From JBCDCU01 sp039180865 (lineage in GTDB: Bacteria; Pseudomonadota; Alphaproteobacteria; Rhizobiales; JACESI01), in the NCBI GenBank assembly GCA_039180865.1, contig JBCDCZ010000012.1:1-32699 (forward strand): 32,699 bases of DNA, written 5' to 3'. Made by a program: the position numbers and the translations under genes. Numbering within the stretch: the first letter of the stretch is position 1; each line of letters starts with the position of its first letter. A model generated the notes under the pieces. It saw only the letters and a program-made list of their open reading frames with translations. It had not been told where the DNA came from and made no database searches. Below, one piece after another: positions 21,946 through 30,001 of this stretch.

Positions 21946-23127
21946 TCAGACATCCAGCGCACCTTTCCCGAAAAGCCATGCCAGCTCCCGGTTCCAGTCA
22001 TCCGGGCTTTTCGCTTTCATAATGGCATCCCGCATAGCTGCCTGCCCGGTCGCCGGATGGTAGATGTATTCGCCGATAAGCCGCGAGGCGGTTTGCACCG
22101 TCGCGGTACGGCGGAATCGAACATCACGATAGCGGATCAATGCTTCTTGGATATCGTCATAGGCGGCGAGCGCTCGTCCCATCACAACACCGTCTTCCAT
22201 CGCCATGCAGGCGCCCTGCGCGAAATATTGCAGCATTGGATGAGCCGCATCGCCGAGAAGGGCAACGTTGCCATCGATCCAGTTTTCGTTCGGATGACGG
22301 TCGCATAGAACCCAGAGCTTCCAATTCTCACCGTGTTCGATGACCTGCTGCGCTCGGGGATGGATATGCTCAAAACCACGCCGTACCTCATCTTTTTCGA
22401 CAGGCTTTCCGGCAACGGCCTCGGCGACATCATTGTGGTAGGTCACTACCAGATTGAAGACCTTCCAGCCCTTAAGCGGGTAATGGACGATATGGCATTT
22501 CGGTCCGGCCCAGAGCGTCGCCGCATTCCAGCGGAGATCCTCCGGCATCTTGTCCGTGTCGATCACCGAGCGATACGTGGTATGGCCGGAAACGAGCGGC
22601 GGACCGTCGCCGATTACTTGAGCGCGGATTGTCGAGTTGAGGCCATCCGCGCCGATCAGAACGTCGGCTGTGAGATTGTGATCTCCGTCGATCTCCACCG
22701 TAACGGTTGCTCCGTCCTGGCGATATCCAGACACTTTCTGGGCGGTCTTCAGTGTAATGAGCGGGCTGTCTTCAGCGGTTTTGAGAAGAATCCCATGAAG
22801 GTCAGCCCTGTGAACGACCGCATACGGGTTTTCGAAGAAAGAGCGGAAGTCGTCGTCTAGCGGGATGTGGCAGATTTCTTCGCCCGACAGGCTATCCATC
22901 AACCGCAACCGGTCGACATAAACCGCGACACTGCGCGCTTCATCGCCGATACCAAGCGCATCGAAACAATGAAATGCATTGGGTGCGATCTGGATCCCCG
23001 CTCCGATTTCGCCGAACTGTTTTGACCGCTCAAGCACGGTCGATGGAATGCCGTTTGCCGAAAGACTGACAGCTGCGGCCAATCCGCCAATTCCACCACC
23101 GACAATGATCGCAGTCTTTCCTGTCAA
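21946..23127 (-). CDS. FAD-dependent aromatic hydroxylase, 3-hydroxybenzoate 6-monooxygenase-like
   Basis: The roughly 393-residue flavoprotein has the N-terminal FAD-binding GKTAIIVGGGIGGLAAAVSL, the DG motif VLIGADGLNSTIR and the late GNVALLGDAAHPMLQYFAQGACMAMED. Its RWNAATLWAGPKCHIVHYPL and WKVFNLVVTYHND stretches are those I associate with 3-hydroxybenzoate 6-hydroxylases, which make gentisate with NADH and oxygen. Salicylate hydroxylase and 6-hydroxynicotinate monooxygenase are alternatives. A TTG at 23127 is chosen as start because the Rossmann fold begins two residues later, with purine-rich sequence upstream; an ATG at 23217 would add 30 basic residues and leave only 72 bp to the divergent gene. 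No gentisate dioxygenase is in the window. Confidence 0.8.
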   Translation of the reverse strand: MTGKTAIIVGGGIGGLAAAVSLSANGIPSTVLERSKQFGEIGAGIQIAPNAFHCFDALGIGDEARSVAVYVDRLRLMDSLSGEEICHIPLDDDFRSFFENPYAVVHRADLHGILLKTAEDSPLITLKTAQKVSGYRQDGATVTVEIDGDHNLTADVLIGADGLNSTIRAQVIGDGPPLVSGHTTYRSVIDTDKMPEDLRWNAATLWAGPKCHIVHYPLKGWKVFNLVVTYHNDVAEAVAGKPVEKDEVRRGFEHIHPRAQQVIEHGENWKLWVLCDRHPNENWIDGNVALLGDAAHPMLQYFAQGACMAMEDGVVMGRALAAYDDIQEALIRYRDVRFRRTATVQTASRLIGEYIYHPATGQAAMRDAIMKAKSPDDWNRELAWLFGKGALDV

Positions 23128-23289
23128 AACCCGTTCTCTACCCCTTCTGTGAATTCCTTTGAGATGCTTGATTCTATGCTGCTTTTCCAGGAGTCCGGGC
23201 GGTTTACAATGCGTCAACCTTAACTGTTTATAAGCAAAACTCTTATCACTTTATTTCAGGCCGGAGTCGACGCGGCCCGAGGAGGCTTC

Positions 23290-25431
23290 ATGCGAATTTC
23301 ACTCAAGCTCCCAATCGGCTTGACGATGATTGCCCTTTTCTCAGTTCTTGCAACAAGTTTTGCCGGTCTTCAGATAGCGAGCCAGACGAGCCGTGCTGAA
23401 ATTGGCGATAAGCTGATTGCCATCGCATCCGGGAAAAAGAACGAACTGGAACAGTTCCTCTTCGGCATCGACAAAGACATCACCGCTCTATCCCGCGCGG
23501 ATGCAACCCGGGTTGCGATTGAAAACCTTGCTTATGAATTCGTGCTTGCCGAAGACAAGGCGAAGGGGATGTTCCAGACCCGGTACATCGACGAAAATCC
23601 GCATCCTGCCGACCAACGTCACCTCCTTGATAATCCCGATGTGGATGTTTTCGACAATCTGCATGCGGAATATCATGCGGTGTTTAAACCGGTTGCTCTC
23701 CAATACGGTTATGAAGACATCATCTTGATCGATGACAAAGGCAATGTCGTCTACACGGTTTTCAAGAATGGCGATTTTGCATCCAATCTCGAAGCAGGCG
23801 ATCTGAGCGGTACGGGGCTTTTTGAGGCTTATGAAAAGGCAAAGATTGCCGAACCGGATGAGAATGGGCGCCTGAATCCGGTCTTTATCGACGTCGCACC
23901 TTACTCTGTCGCAGGCGGCGAGCCGACCGCGTTTATTGCGAAGCCTGTTTTTCGGGACGAGACACGGCTTGGGGTTGTCGTGATGCGCTTTCCTTATGCT
24001 GCCTTCCAGTCACTCATCGCCGCACGGGAAGGCCTGGGTGAAACCGGTGAAGTAGTCGCGGTCAACAAAGAAAATGCTCTTCTGTCGGATTCCGTTCACA
24101 CGGAGGCCGATGACCGCCTCACGACCAATTTTGAATCCGACAAACTTGCCGAAGCGCGAGAGGGAGGGTTGGTGACAGCGACGCTTGACGGGTACCGTGG
24201 TCTGCGGTCCGAAGCTGTTTTGACATCACTCTCCTTCCACGGCACCACCTGGGTCCTGGCAGCGCTCATGGATACGAATGAGGTCTATGCAGCGGTCGGT
24301 ACGATGCGCAATTGGATGATCGGTATCGCGATCGTCCTTCTTGGTATTGCTGCTGCGATCGGCCTATGGTTCTCACGGTCGCTTGTGAACCCGATCAAGG
24401 CGACGATCGAGGATATGAAACGTCTTGCGACCGGTGATCCGGATTTTGATCTTGCGGGTACGAACCGCAAGGATGAGGTCGGCGATATTGCGCGGGCTGT
24501 CAAAGTGTTCCAGGACGGAATGAAGGAACGCCGTACCTTCCACCTTAAACGCGAAGAAGATGCGAAGGCCCAGCTTGAACGCACCAAGCTCATGGGCGAA
24601 TTGATCGAGCAATTTAAAGACACAAGTCGCGGTCTCATTGTTCGGGTTCAGCAGGAATCAGCAACCATGAATGATACTTCCAGCCAGATGATTGAGGTCG
24701 CCGACCGCTCTGTTACTGACATCGGCGCATGTGAGGCGCAGGCTGGTTCTGCGTCGGACAATGTCCAGCAGGTCGCATCGGCAGCGGAAGAATTGTCCGC
24801 GTCAATCAACGAGATCTCGAACCGCGTTAATGAGGCGGGATCGATCATCGAACAGGCGCATGAAAGCACGGAAGTTGCCCGGTCTGAGATTGAAAGCCTC
24901 GATAGTGCAGCAAAGAAAATCGGTGAAGTGATCGCGCTCATTACAGATATTGCGGAACAGACGAATCTGCTGGCGCTAAATGCCACCATCGAGGCGGCAA
25001 GGGCCGGAGAGGCGGGGCGCGGTTTCGCCGTCGTCGCAACCGAAGTGAAATCGCTCGCCAGCCAGACCGCTAAGGCAACCGAGGAGATTGCCGCCCAGAT
25101 CGGCAGTATTCAATCGTCAACTAAGCAGACGGTCGACACATTCCAGACAATTGCCGACACGATGAACAACGTTCGAAACCATACGAATGAGATTGCTCTT
25201 GCGATGAATGAGCAGGGAGCCGCGACAGGCGAAATCTCCCACAATATTGCCGGTGCCGCTGAGGGAACACGGGCGGCTTCCGGGACAATAGCAGGAGTTA
25301 ATCAGCAGGTTCTGGATACCAGGCAATCTGCGGGATCGGTCGTTGAAACAGCAAAAAGCGTTACCGCGCGGGCAGATGAACTCAGTCACGCAATTGATGA
25401 CTTCCTTGCGCGAGTGGAGGCGGAGACCTAA
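23290..25431 (+). CDS. methyl-accepting chemotaxis protein with periplasmic dCache-like sensor
   Basis: The 713-residue receptor has a first membrane segment (about 7-27), a long periplasmic domain (about 30-335) with Cache-like features including YEDIILIDDKGNVVYTVFKNGDFASNL, a second membrane segment (about 340-360: WMIGIAIVLLGIAAAIGLWF), a HAMP domain (about 360-413) and a signalling domain whose hairpin tip reads AEQTNLLALNATIEAARAGE at about 555-575. It lacks a C-terminal CheR-binding pentapeptide. A GAGGAGG site lies 6 nt before the ATG. No che genes are adjacent, so it feeds a chemotaxis system elsewhere. The ligand is unknown; the divergent aromatic hydroxylase hints at an aromatic or organic-acid attractant, weakly. 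Its stop codon overlaps the end of phnN. Confidence 0.95.
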   Translation: MRISLKLPIGLTMIALFSVLATSFAGLQIASQTSRAEIGDKLIAIASGKKNELEQFLFGIDKDITALSRADATRVAIENLAYEFVLAEDKAKGMFQTRYIDENPHPADQRHLLDNPDVDVFDNLHAEYHAVFKPVALQYGYEDIILIDDKGNVVYTVFKNGDFASNLEAGDLSGTGLFEAYEKAKIAEPDENGRLNPVFIDVAPYSVAGGEPTAFIAKPVFRDETRLGVVVMRFPYAAFQSLIAAREGLGETGEVVAVNKENALLSDSVHTEADDRLTTNFESDKLAEAREGGLVTATLDGYRGLRSEAVLTSLSFHGTTWVLAALMDTNEVYAAVGTMRNWMIGIAIVLLGIAAAIGLWFSRSLVNPIKATIEDMKRLATGDPDFDLAGTNRKDEVGDIARAVKVFQDGMKERRTFHLKREEDAKAQLERTKLMGELIEQFKDTSRGLIVRVQQESATMNDTSSQMIEVADRSVTDIGACEAQAGSASDNVQQVASAAEELSASINEISNRVNEAGSIIEQAHESTEVARSEIESLDSAAKKIGEVIALITDIAEQTNLLALNATIEAARAGEAGRGFAVVATEVKSLASQTAKATEEIAAQIGSIQSSTKQTVDTFQTIADTMNNVRNHTNEIALAMNEQGAATGEISHNIAGAAEGTRAASGTIAGVNQQVLDTRQSAGSVVETAKSVTARADELSHAIDDFLARVEAET

Positions 25432-26030
25432 ACCGGGTCACCCTGAAGGCACTGGCGCGTTTCTTTTCTGACGAGGGCGAGGAGCTCATTTCCAGCACGA
25501 TCAATCGGACCGGAATTATCGATCACAACGGCACTGAAAGCGGGATCAGGGAGCTTGAGGGCATCCTGGAGACGTTCTTGGATTTCCACCTCGTTTTCCC
25601 GCGCCCGCGATCTAAGTCGTTCTTCAAGAGCGCCCTGCTTGGCGGTGATGTGCACGACAAGCGAGTCAGGAAAAACGCGCTTGAGTTCCGGTAGCGCCCT
25701 GCGGGCTCCGTTTATAATGAGAAGGTTACCGCTTTCAACAGCATCATGAAGGTCGGCGGATAGGCCATAGAACAATCCATGCGCGGACCAGGTAGCAAGA
25801 AACTGACCGGCTTGTTCAGCCTTTTTGAAAGCCTCGGGCGATGTCGCAATATGGTCCTCGTTTGTGTCTCCAGCCGCCCGCGTAATAGTTCGACGCACAA
25901 AAACGATATTCGGATCCGCTTTAAGATGCGGTTTCAGCCACTGGATGACAGCATCTTTCCCCGCGCCGCTGGGTCCGACGATGAGAATAACGCGCCCGCG
26001 CATGCTATGGTGATCGGACGTCTCTGGCAC
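25428..26030 (-). CDS. phnN: ribose 1,5-bisphosphokinase PhnN
   Basis: The 200-residue product is a guanylate-kinase-like P-loop enzyme: RVILIVGPSGAGKDAVIQWL (Walker A at about 19-25), RRTITRA and HGLFYGL, in the order seen in PhnN. It phosphorylates ribose 1,5-bisphosphate to phosphoribosyl pyrophosphate, the last step of C-P lyase phosphonate catabolism. Start choice is uncertain: GTG 26030 lies 2 nt after the phnM stop with GGGTGG upstream, while ATG 26003 would give a 191-residue protein closer to the usual length. It ends the operon and overlaps the convergent chemoreceptor stop by 4 bp; no terminator can fit between them. Confidence 0.93.
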   Translation of the reverse strand: MPETSDHHSMRGRVILIVGPSGAGKDAVIQWLKPHLKADPNIVFVRRTITRAAGDTNEDHIATSPEAFKKAEQAGQFLATWSAHGLFYGLSADLHDAVESGNLLIINGARRALPELKRVFPDSLVVHITAKQGALEERLRSRARENEVEIQERLQDALKLPDPAFSAVVIDNSGPIDRAGNELLALVRKETRQCLQGDPV

Positions 26031-26032
26031 GG

Positions 26033-27172
26033 TTAAACCACCCGTTTTCCTTCTCGCCAAACTGAGCGCACGACAGGAACCTCATGGTCGGTCGCGACAC
26101 GCACGAGATCCGCACGAAGCCCCTGGGCGATCCTGCCCCGGTCATTCAGGCCGACGGCCTGTGCGGGATTCCTGGTCACGGTGTTAATCGCATCGGGAAG
26201 ACTGATGTGATCAACAGCATCGCTCAGATTGAAAGCAGCGGTAATCAGGCTGAAAGGGATGTAATCAGATGACAGAATGTCGAGATGCCCGGCTTCCGCA
26301 AGTGCTTTCGCCGAAACATTTCCGGAATGCGAGCCGCCGCGAATAAGGTTCGGTGCGCCCATCAAAACGGCAAGACCATTTTCATGGGATGCCTTCGCCG
26401 CAATTTCCGTCGTTGGGAATTCCGCAACCGTAATACCGTCGCGCAGTGCCTCGTCCACATGGTCAAGGGTTGCGTCATCGTGGCTCGCAAGGCGGATGTT
26501 CCGCTCGCGGCACGCCTTTGAAACGGCGGCCCTGTTTCCCGGGGAGTTTTCCTGCGATTCCTCAACACGTTTCTTGCAGAAGACTTCAAATTCGGCCTCT
26601 GACATCCCTTTCTTGCCCATATAATAGGTCTTGTAGGCGTCGAGGCTTACGAATTGCCGTTGCCCGGGCGCATGATCCATAAGCGAGACAAGGCGCACCC
26701 GCTCGTCTTCATCGAAGAGTGCGAAATTGTCGAGGCAATCCGGCGCGGAGACTTCGCACCGTAGGTGCAGGAGATGGTCGGCCCGCAAATGGCCGGCTTT
26801 CGTACCCTGCTCGATAACGTCAGCCATCTTCCGCATATCGTCCCCGGAAAGGCTCTGATCCTCATCGGCTCCGACGCGCAACGCATCCAACACGGTCGTG
26901 ATTCCCGATGCGGCTATTTGGGCGTCGTGGGATTGCACGGCGGCATGCGCATTCCAGACAACTTTCGGCCTTGGGACATATTGCGATTCAAGATGATCGG
27001 TATGAAGCTCTATGAGACCGGGAATGATTGTATCGCCTTCGCAATCCTCGCCCGCCCGCGTCGATCCGTTTGAGAAATCGCCGATTTCGCCGTCGCGGAC
27101 AACAAGGCTCCCGTACACAATCTCGTCTTCAAGAATGATGCGGGCGTTTTTGAATACGAGCTCATTCGTCAT
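26033..27172 (-). CDS. phnM: alpha-D-ribose 1-methylphosphonate 5-triphosphate diphosphatase PhnM
   Basis: The 379-residue amidohydrolase-fold enzyme shows the PhnM signatures PGLIELHTDHLE (metal motif at H57-D59-H60), PRPKVVWNAHAAVQSHDAQI, GITTVLDALRVG, a central DHAPGQRQF and YMGKKGMS, then LASHDDATLDHV, MGAPNLIRGGSHSGN and SSDYIP. It removes pyrophosphate from ribose 1-alkylphosphonate 5-triphosphate before the C-P lyase reaction in the cytoplasm. Length and motifs are complete. It precedes phnN by 2 nt and follows the DUF1045 gene by 58 nt. Confidence 0.96.
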   Translation of the reverse strand: MTNELVFKNARIILEDEIVYGSLVVRDGEIGDFSNGSTRAGEDCEGDTIIPGLIELHTDHLESQYVPRPKVVWNAHAAVQSHDAQIAASGITTVLDALRVGADEDQSLSGDDMRKMADVIEQGTKAGHLRADHLLHLRCEVSAPDCLDNFALFDEDERVRLVSLMDHAPGQRQFVSLDAYKTYYMGKKGMSEAEFEVFCKKRVEESQENSPGNRAAVSKACRERNIRLASHDDATLDHVDEALRDGITVAEFPTTEIAAKASHENGLAVLMGAPNLIRGGSHSGNVSAKALAEAGHLDILSSDYIPFSLITAAFNLSDAVDHISLPDAINTVTRNPAQAVGLNDRGRIAQGLRADLVRVATDHEVPVVRSVWREGKRVV

Positions 27173-27230
27173 GGTCTGCTAAGCCTCTGGTGTGGCGGTC
27201 ATTCTCTTTCAAGTATCCAGTCGAATCGGA

Positions 27231-27938
27231 TCACGCTGTGGCGGTCTTGAGGACCGGGTTAAAACGTCCCGTCGTTCTGACAACAAAGGGTGCGCCCGGA
27301 CTGTGTTCGACGACCAGCGCGAGCCTTTCGGCGAGCACAGGATGCGCGAGGGCCTCATTGAAGTAGGTTTGCAGGAATGAACCGACAAGGGCGCTTTCCT
27401 CGCCTTCAACACCCTCTGTGAGCGTCATGTGAAACCGAAAGTCGTCAAAGACGTACGGATAGCCCCAGTCAAATAGATTTGCGCGTTCGCTATCGTTGAG
27501 CCACTCGGGATTACGCTTCGCGATTTCTTCTTCCGTTAACGGTGCCCGAAAGGGTTCGAAATAGGCGACGACATCTGCTGCAAACTCATTGAGGGCATTG
27601 GTCCGTATGGAAGGCACAAGGGCATAGAAAGGACCAAGTTTGCTCACTTCCAGCTTCGGCATGTCGAAGACTGTGGTCTGGCCGCAGAAATTCTCAAACG
27701 CTGAAAAAAGTGCTTCAACTTTGCATTCTGAAGCCAGTCGGAAGGGGGCTTTCATAGTTGCATGGAAACCATAGCGTCGAGGTGACCCGGTGAGTGCGCC
27801 AATCCGTCCCTTTGAAAGCCCGTGCACGTCCGGTTGGTCGAAGAGGCGATCGGAATAAATGTCCCGCCCAAGCCATTCCGCCCCTGCTTTCGAAAGAGGA
27901 TGGGTGGGATCAGGGATGAAATAAAGGCCAAACCGCAT
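27231..27938 (-). CDS. DUF1045 phosphonate-operon protein, 2H phosphoesterase fold
   Basis: The 235-residue protein begins MRFGLYFIPDPTHPLSKAGA and carries two H-x-T motifs, H59-A-T61 in YGFHATMKAPF and H170-M-T172 in FRFHMTLTEG. These define the 2H phosphoesterase superfamily. The family (DUF1045, annotated as putative phosphonate metabolism protein) is recurrently encoded in rhizobial-type phn operons. The two motifs suggest cyclic phosphodiester hydrolysis. A role on cyclic ribose phosphate, replacing the PhnP phosphodiesterase that is not visible here, is a reasonable inference. It sits between phnE and phnM on the same strand. Confidence 0.88.
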   Translation of the reverse strand: MRFGLYFIPDPTHPLSKAGAEWLGRDIYSDRLFDQPDVHGLSKGRIGALTGSPRRYGFHATMKAPFRLASECKVEALFSAFENFCGQTTVFDMPKLEVSKLGPFYALVPSIRTNALNEFAADVVAYFEPFRAPLTEEEIAKRNPEWLNDSERANLFDWGYPYVFDDFRFHMTLTEGVEGEESALVGSFLQTYFNEALAHPVLAERLALVVEHSPGAPFVVRTTGRFNPVLKTATA

Positions 27939-27982
27939 GGCAGGCTTTTCTCCAGACTGTGCCGCTCTAACCGTGCTTCTTG

Positions 27983-28831
27983 CTAAACGAGGAGCTTGCG
28001 AAGTTGAGATGATAAGATGTCGATCAGACTGACCGAAATCACAACGATGATGATGATGGCAGCCGCTTTGTCGTATTGGAAGGCTCGGAAAGATTCATAA
28101 AACGAAAATCCGATTCCACCGGCTCCGACAATACCAAGCACCGTCGCCGAGCGAACATTGGTCTCGAACCGGTAGAGCGAGAGGCTTGACCAGAGGGGTA
28201 GAACCTGAGGAACAATCCCGTAAACGATTTCCTGAATGCGGGTCGCGCCGGTCGAACGGATACCTTCAACAGGCCGCGGATCAATCGCCTCCACCGCTTC
28301 GGAAAAGAGCTTTGAAATGATCCCGAGATTATGGATGAAGACGGCCATAACGCCTGCGAATGGTCCGAGGCCGACTGCTGCAACAAACAGGATCGCAAAA
28401 ACGATTTCATTGATTGCGCGCGCCGCGTCCATGAGACGGCGGACCGGCTCTACAATCCACCAAGGCGCGACGTTGGCTGAGGAGAGAAAGGCGAAAGGAA
28501 TACCAAAGATGATCGAGAGGACTGTCCCCCAAAGCGCGATGTATACGGTCTCAAGCATCTTTTCGACGTAGAGCGCGCCGTCCTCAAAATTGGGACTTAA
28601 GAAGTCTTCTGCGAATTCCGCCATATTGGCCGCATCAGTGAACAGGAAGGTCCAGTTGTAGACCTCCGCCGGTTCGTAGGCGACGCCGAGAAAAATCGCG
28701 ATGACGAGTGCGACACCGCCATAGGCCAGCGTTTGCGTCCAGCGAGGTTTTAGCTGCTCTTTAACGGCATCCGAAAGCTGGCTTTCATCAACGGCAGAGG
28801 CTTGGCCGCCCGGGCTTGCTTCAAGTGTCAT
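27983..28831 (-). CDS. phnE: phosphonate ABC transporter permease PhnE
   Basis: The 282-residue membrane protein has about six hydrophobic segments, starting after a hydrophilic 30-residue N-terminus, and the PhnE motifs LWGTVLSIIFGIPFAFLSSA, RAINEIVFAILFVAAVGLGP and the EAA-loop EAIDPRPVEGIRSTGATRIQ, ending RSATVLGIVGAGGIGF. It forms the inner-membrane channel with PhnC and PhnD. Only one permease gene is present here, whereas many rhizobial operons carry two (phnE1, phnE2) in tandem; a homodimeric channel is therefore implied. The 159 bp upstream, up to phnD, carries strong hairpins. Confidence 0.94.
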   Translation of the reverse strand: MTLEASPGGQASAVDESQLSDAVKEQLKPRWTQTLAYGGVALVIAIFLGVAYEPAEVYNWTFLFTDAANMAEFAEDFLSPNFEDGALYVEKMLETVYIALWGTVLSIIFGIPFAFLSSANVAPWWIVEPVRRLMDAARAINEIVFAILFVAAVGLGPFAGVMAVFIHNLGIISKLFSEAVEAIDPRPVEGIRSTGATRIQEIVYGIVPQVLPLWSSLSLYRFETNVRSATVLGIVGAGGIGFSFYESFRAFQYDKAAAIIIIVVISVSLIDILSSQLRKLLV

Positions 28832-28886
28832 GGCATCAATCCGCGGTGTGTCTCAAGGATCGCGCTGCTGGAGCGCTGATGGTCTT

Positions 28887-28929
28887 AACCGGTTCATGAG
28901 AGCGGAAGACCGGTTTCCCCTCGGGGAAA
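28887..28929 (-). other. further inverted repeats between phnD and phnE
   Basis: TTTCCCC-TC-GGGGAAA (28914-28929) is a 7-bp inverted repeat. AACCGGT (28887-28893) with ACCGGTT (28909-28915) is another 7-bp stem sharing 2 bp with it, so the two are mutually exclusive. With the hairpin at 28931-28962 they make a structured 75-nt spacer reminiscent of attenuators. Confidence 0.45.
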
Positions 28930-28930
28930 G

Positions 28931-28962
28931 GCGGCGGAGTTACACGAAGGAAACTCCGCCGC
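28931..28962 (-). other. strong hairpin between phnD and phnE
   Basis: GCGGCGGAGTT and AACTCCGCCGC pair perfectly over 11 bp with a 10-nt loop. On the transcribed (minus) strand the stem starts 28 nt after the phnD stop, and CTTTCCCC follows, which is not a real T-tract. It is suited to stabilising the phnC-phnD message and reducing phnE expression. Confidence 0.65.
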
Positions 28963-28990
28963 AATTGTCACCTGGGTGACGTGGGTGTTT

Positions 28991-29980
28991 CTAGTAGCCT
29001 GCCGGTCCGATAATGTTTGAAAGCTCGCCGAGTTTTGAGAGTGCTTCCTCTGCAGCTTTCACGCCTTCGGTATCGCCAGCGTTTTCAGCTTTGATTTTTT
29101 TCTTGAAGAGTTCGATCTGGCGAACATCGATCAACTGAGCATTTGAAGAGGCGAGGAACGGACCCCAGCCATCGCCAATACCTTTCAGAACTTCGCGTTC
29201 GGCTTTGACTTTCTCCGCATCACCGAAACGGCCGAACTGCATGAAGAAGTAGTAGATCCTCTCTTTAGCTTCGGCGGAAAGATCAGCACGCCAGACCATC
29301 GGGTCAGACGGGATCAGCGGAGAACGCCAGATTTCTTTGATGTTGGCACGCGCTTCCGGATTGCGAGCTGCAAGGCGTCCCATGGATTCGGTATTGTTGG
29401 TTGCGACGTCGACTTTCTGGTTGGCAACTGCAAGCGCATTGCCTTCGTGGTTCGAATTGGTCACGCGCTTGAAGCAATCTTCCGGTGTCTTGTTGTTGAG
29501 TGCCCAGACATAGTAACCTGGTATCGCGAAACCGGACGTTGAGTTCGGGTCACCATTGCCGAATGTTTTCGACCCGTCACAGGCGAGAACGTCTTCAAGT
29601 GAAGAAAGAGGGCTATCCTTGTGCGTGATCAGGAGCGAGTAATAGCCACGTGCACCGTCGTCCTTGATGGTTTGCGCGAAGACTTCACCGCCAGCGCGGT
29701 CAACGGCCTCGATGGCAGACTTATTGCCGAACCAGGCAACATCGACTTTCTTAAAGCGCATGCCTTCAATCACACCGGCATAGTCTGACGCGAAGAAGGG
29801 CTTCACTTTAACGCCAAGTGACTTTTCCATTTCCTTCAGGAATGGGCTGAAGGATGCTTCAAGCACAGACGATGATTCTGTCGAGATGATGCCGAAATTG
29901 ATCTGCTCCGGCAGGTCGGCTTTTGCTGGCATGGCAAGGGCGAGGGTCGCCGAGGCTGCCATCATAAGTTTCTTGAGCAT
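28991..29980 (-). CDS. phnD: phosphonate ABC transporter substrate-binding protein PhnD
   Basis: The 329-residue precursor has a Sec signal peptide (MLKKLMMAASATLALAMPAK, cleavage near AKA). The mature part is a PhnD-type periplasmic binding protein, with INFGIISTESSS, FASDYAGVIEGMRFKKVDVA, WFGNKSAIEAV, GYYSLLITHKDSP and NGDPNSTSGFAIPGYYVW, the segments that line the phosphonate pocket. The C-terminal 30 residues form a charged helix. It is 21 nt downstream of phnC and behind the same Pho-box promoter, so it should be induced by phosphate starvation. Confidence 0.95.
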   Translation of the reverse strand: MLKKLMMAASATLALAMPAKADLPEQINFGIISTESSSVLEASFSPFLKEMEKSLGVKVKPFFASDYAGVIEGMRFKKVDVAWFGNKSAIEAVDRAGGEVFAQTIKDDGARGYYSLLITHKDSPLSSLEDVLACDGSKTFGNGDPNSTSGFAIPGYYVWALNNKTPEDCFKRVTNSNHEGNALAVANQKVDVATNNTESMGRLAARNPEARANIKEIWRSPLIPSDPMVWRADLSAEAKERIYYFFMQFGRFGDAEKVKAEREVLKGIGDGWGPFLASSNAQLIDVRQIELFKKKIKAENAGDTEGVKAAEEALSKLGELSNIIGPAGY

Positions 29981-30001
29981 GTTCCTCTCCGATTTTGAGC
30001 G

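Noticed and set aside
23218..23289. Flagellar sigma-28-type promoter for the chemoreceptor
   Set aside because: The gap has TTATAAG/CTTATCA half-repeats but no convincing TAAA-N15-GCCGATAA match.
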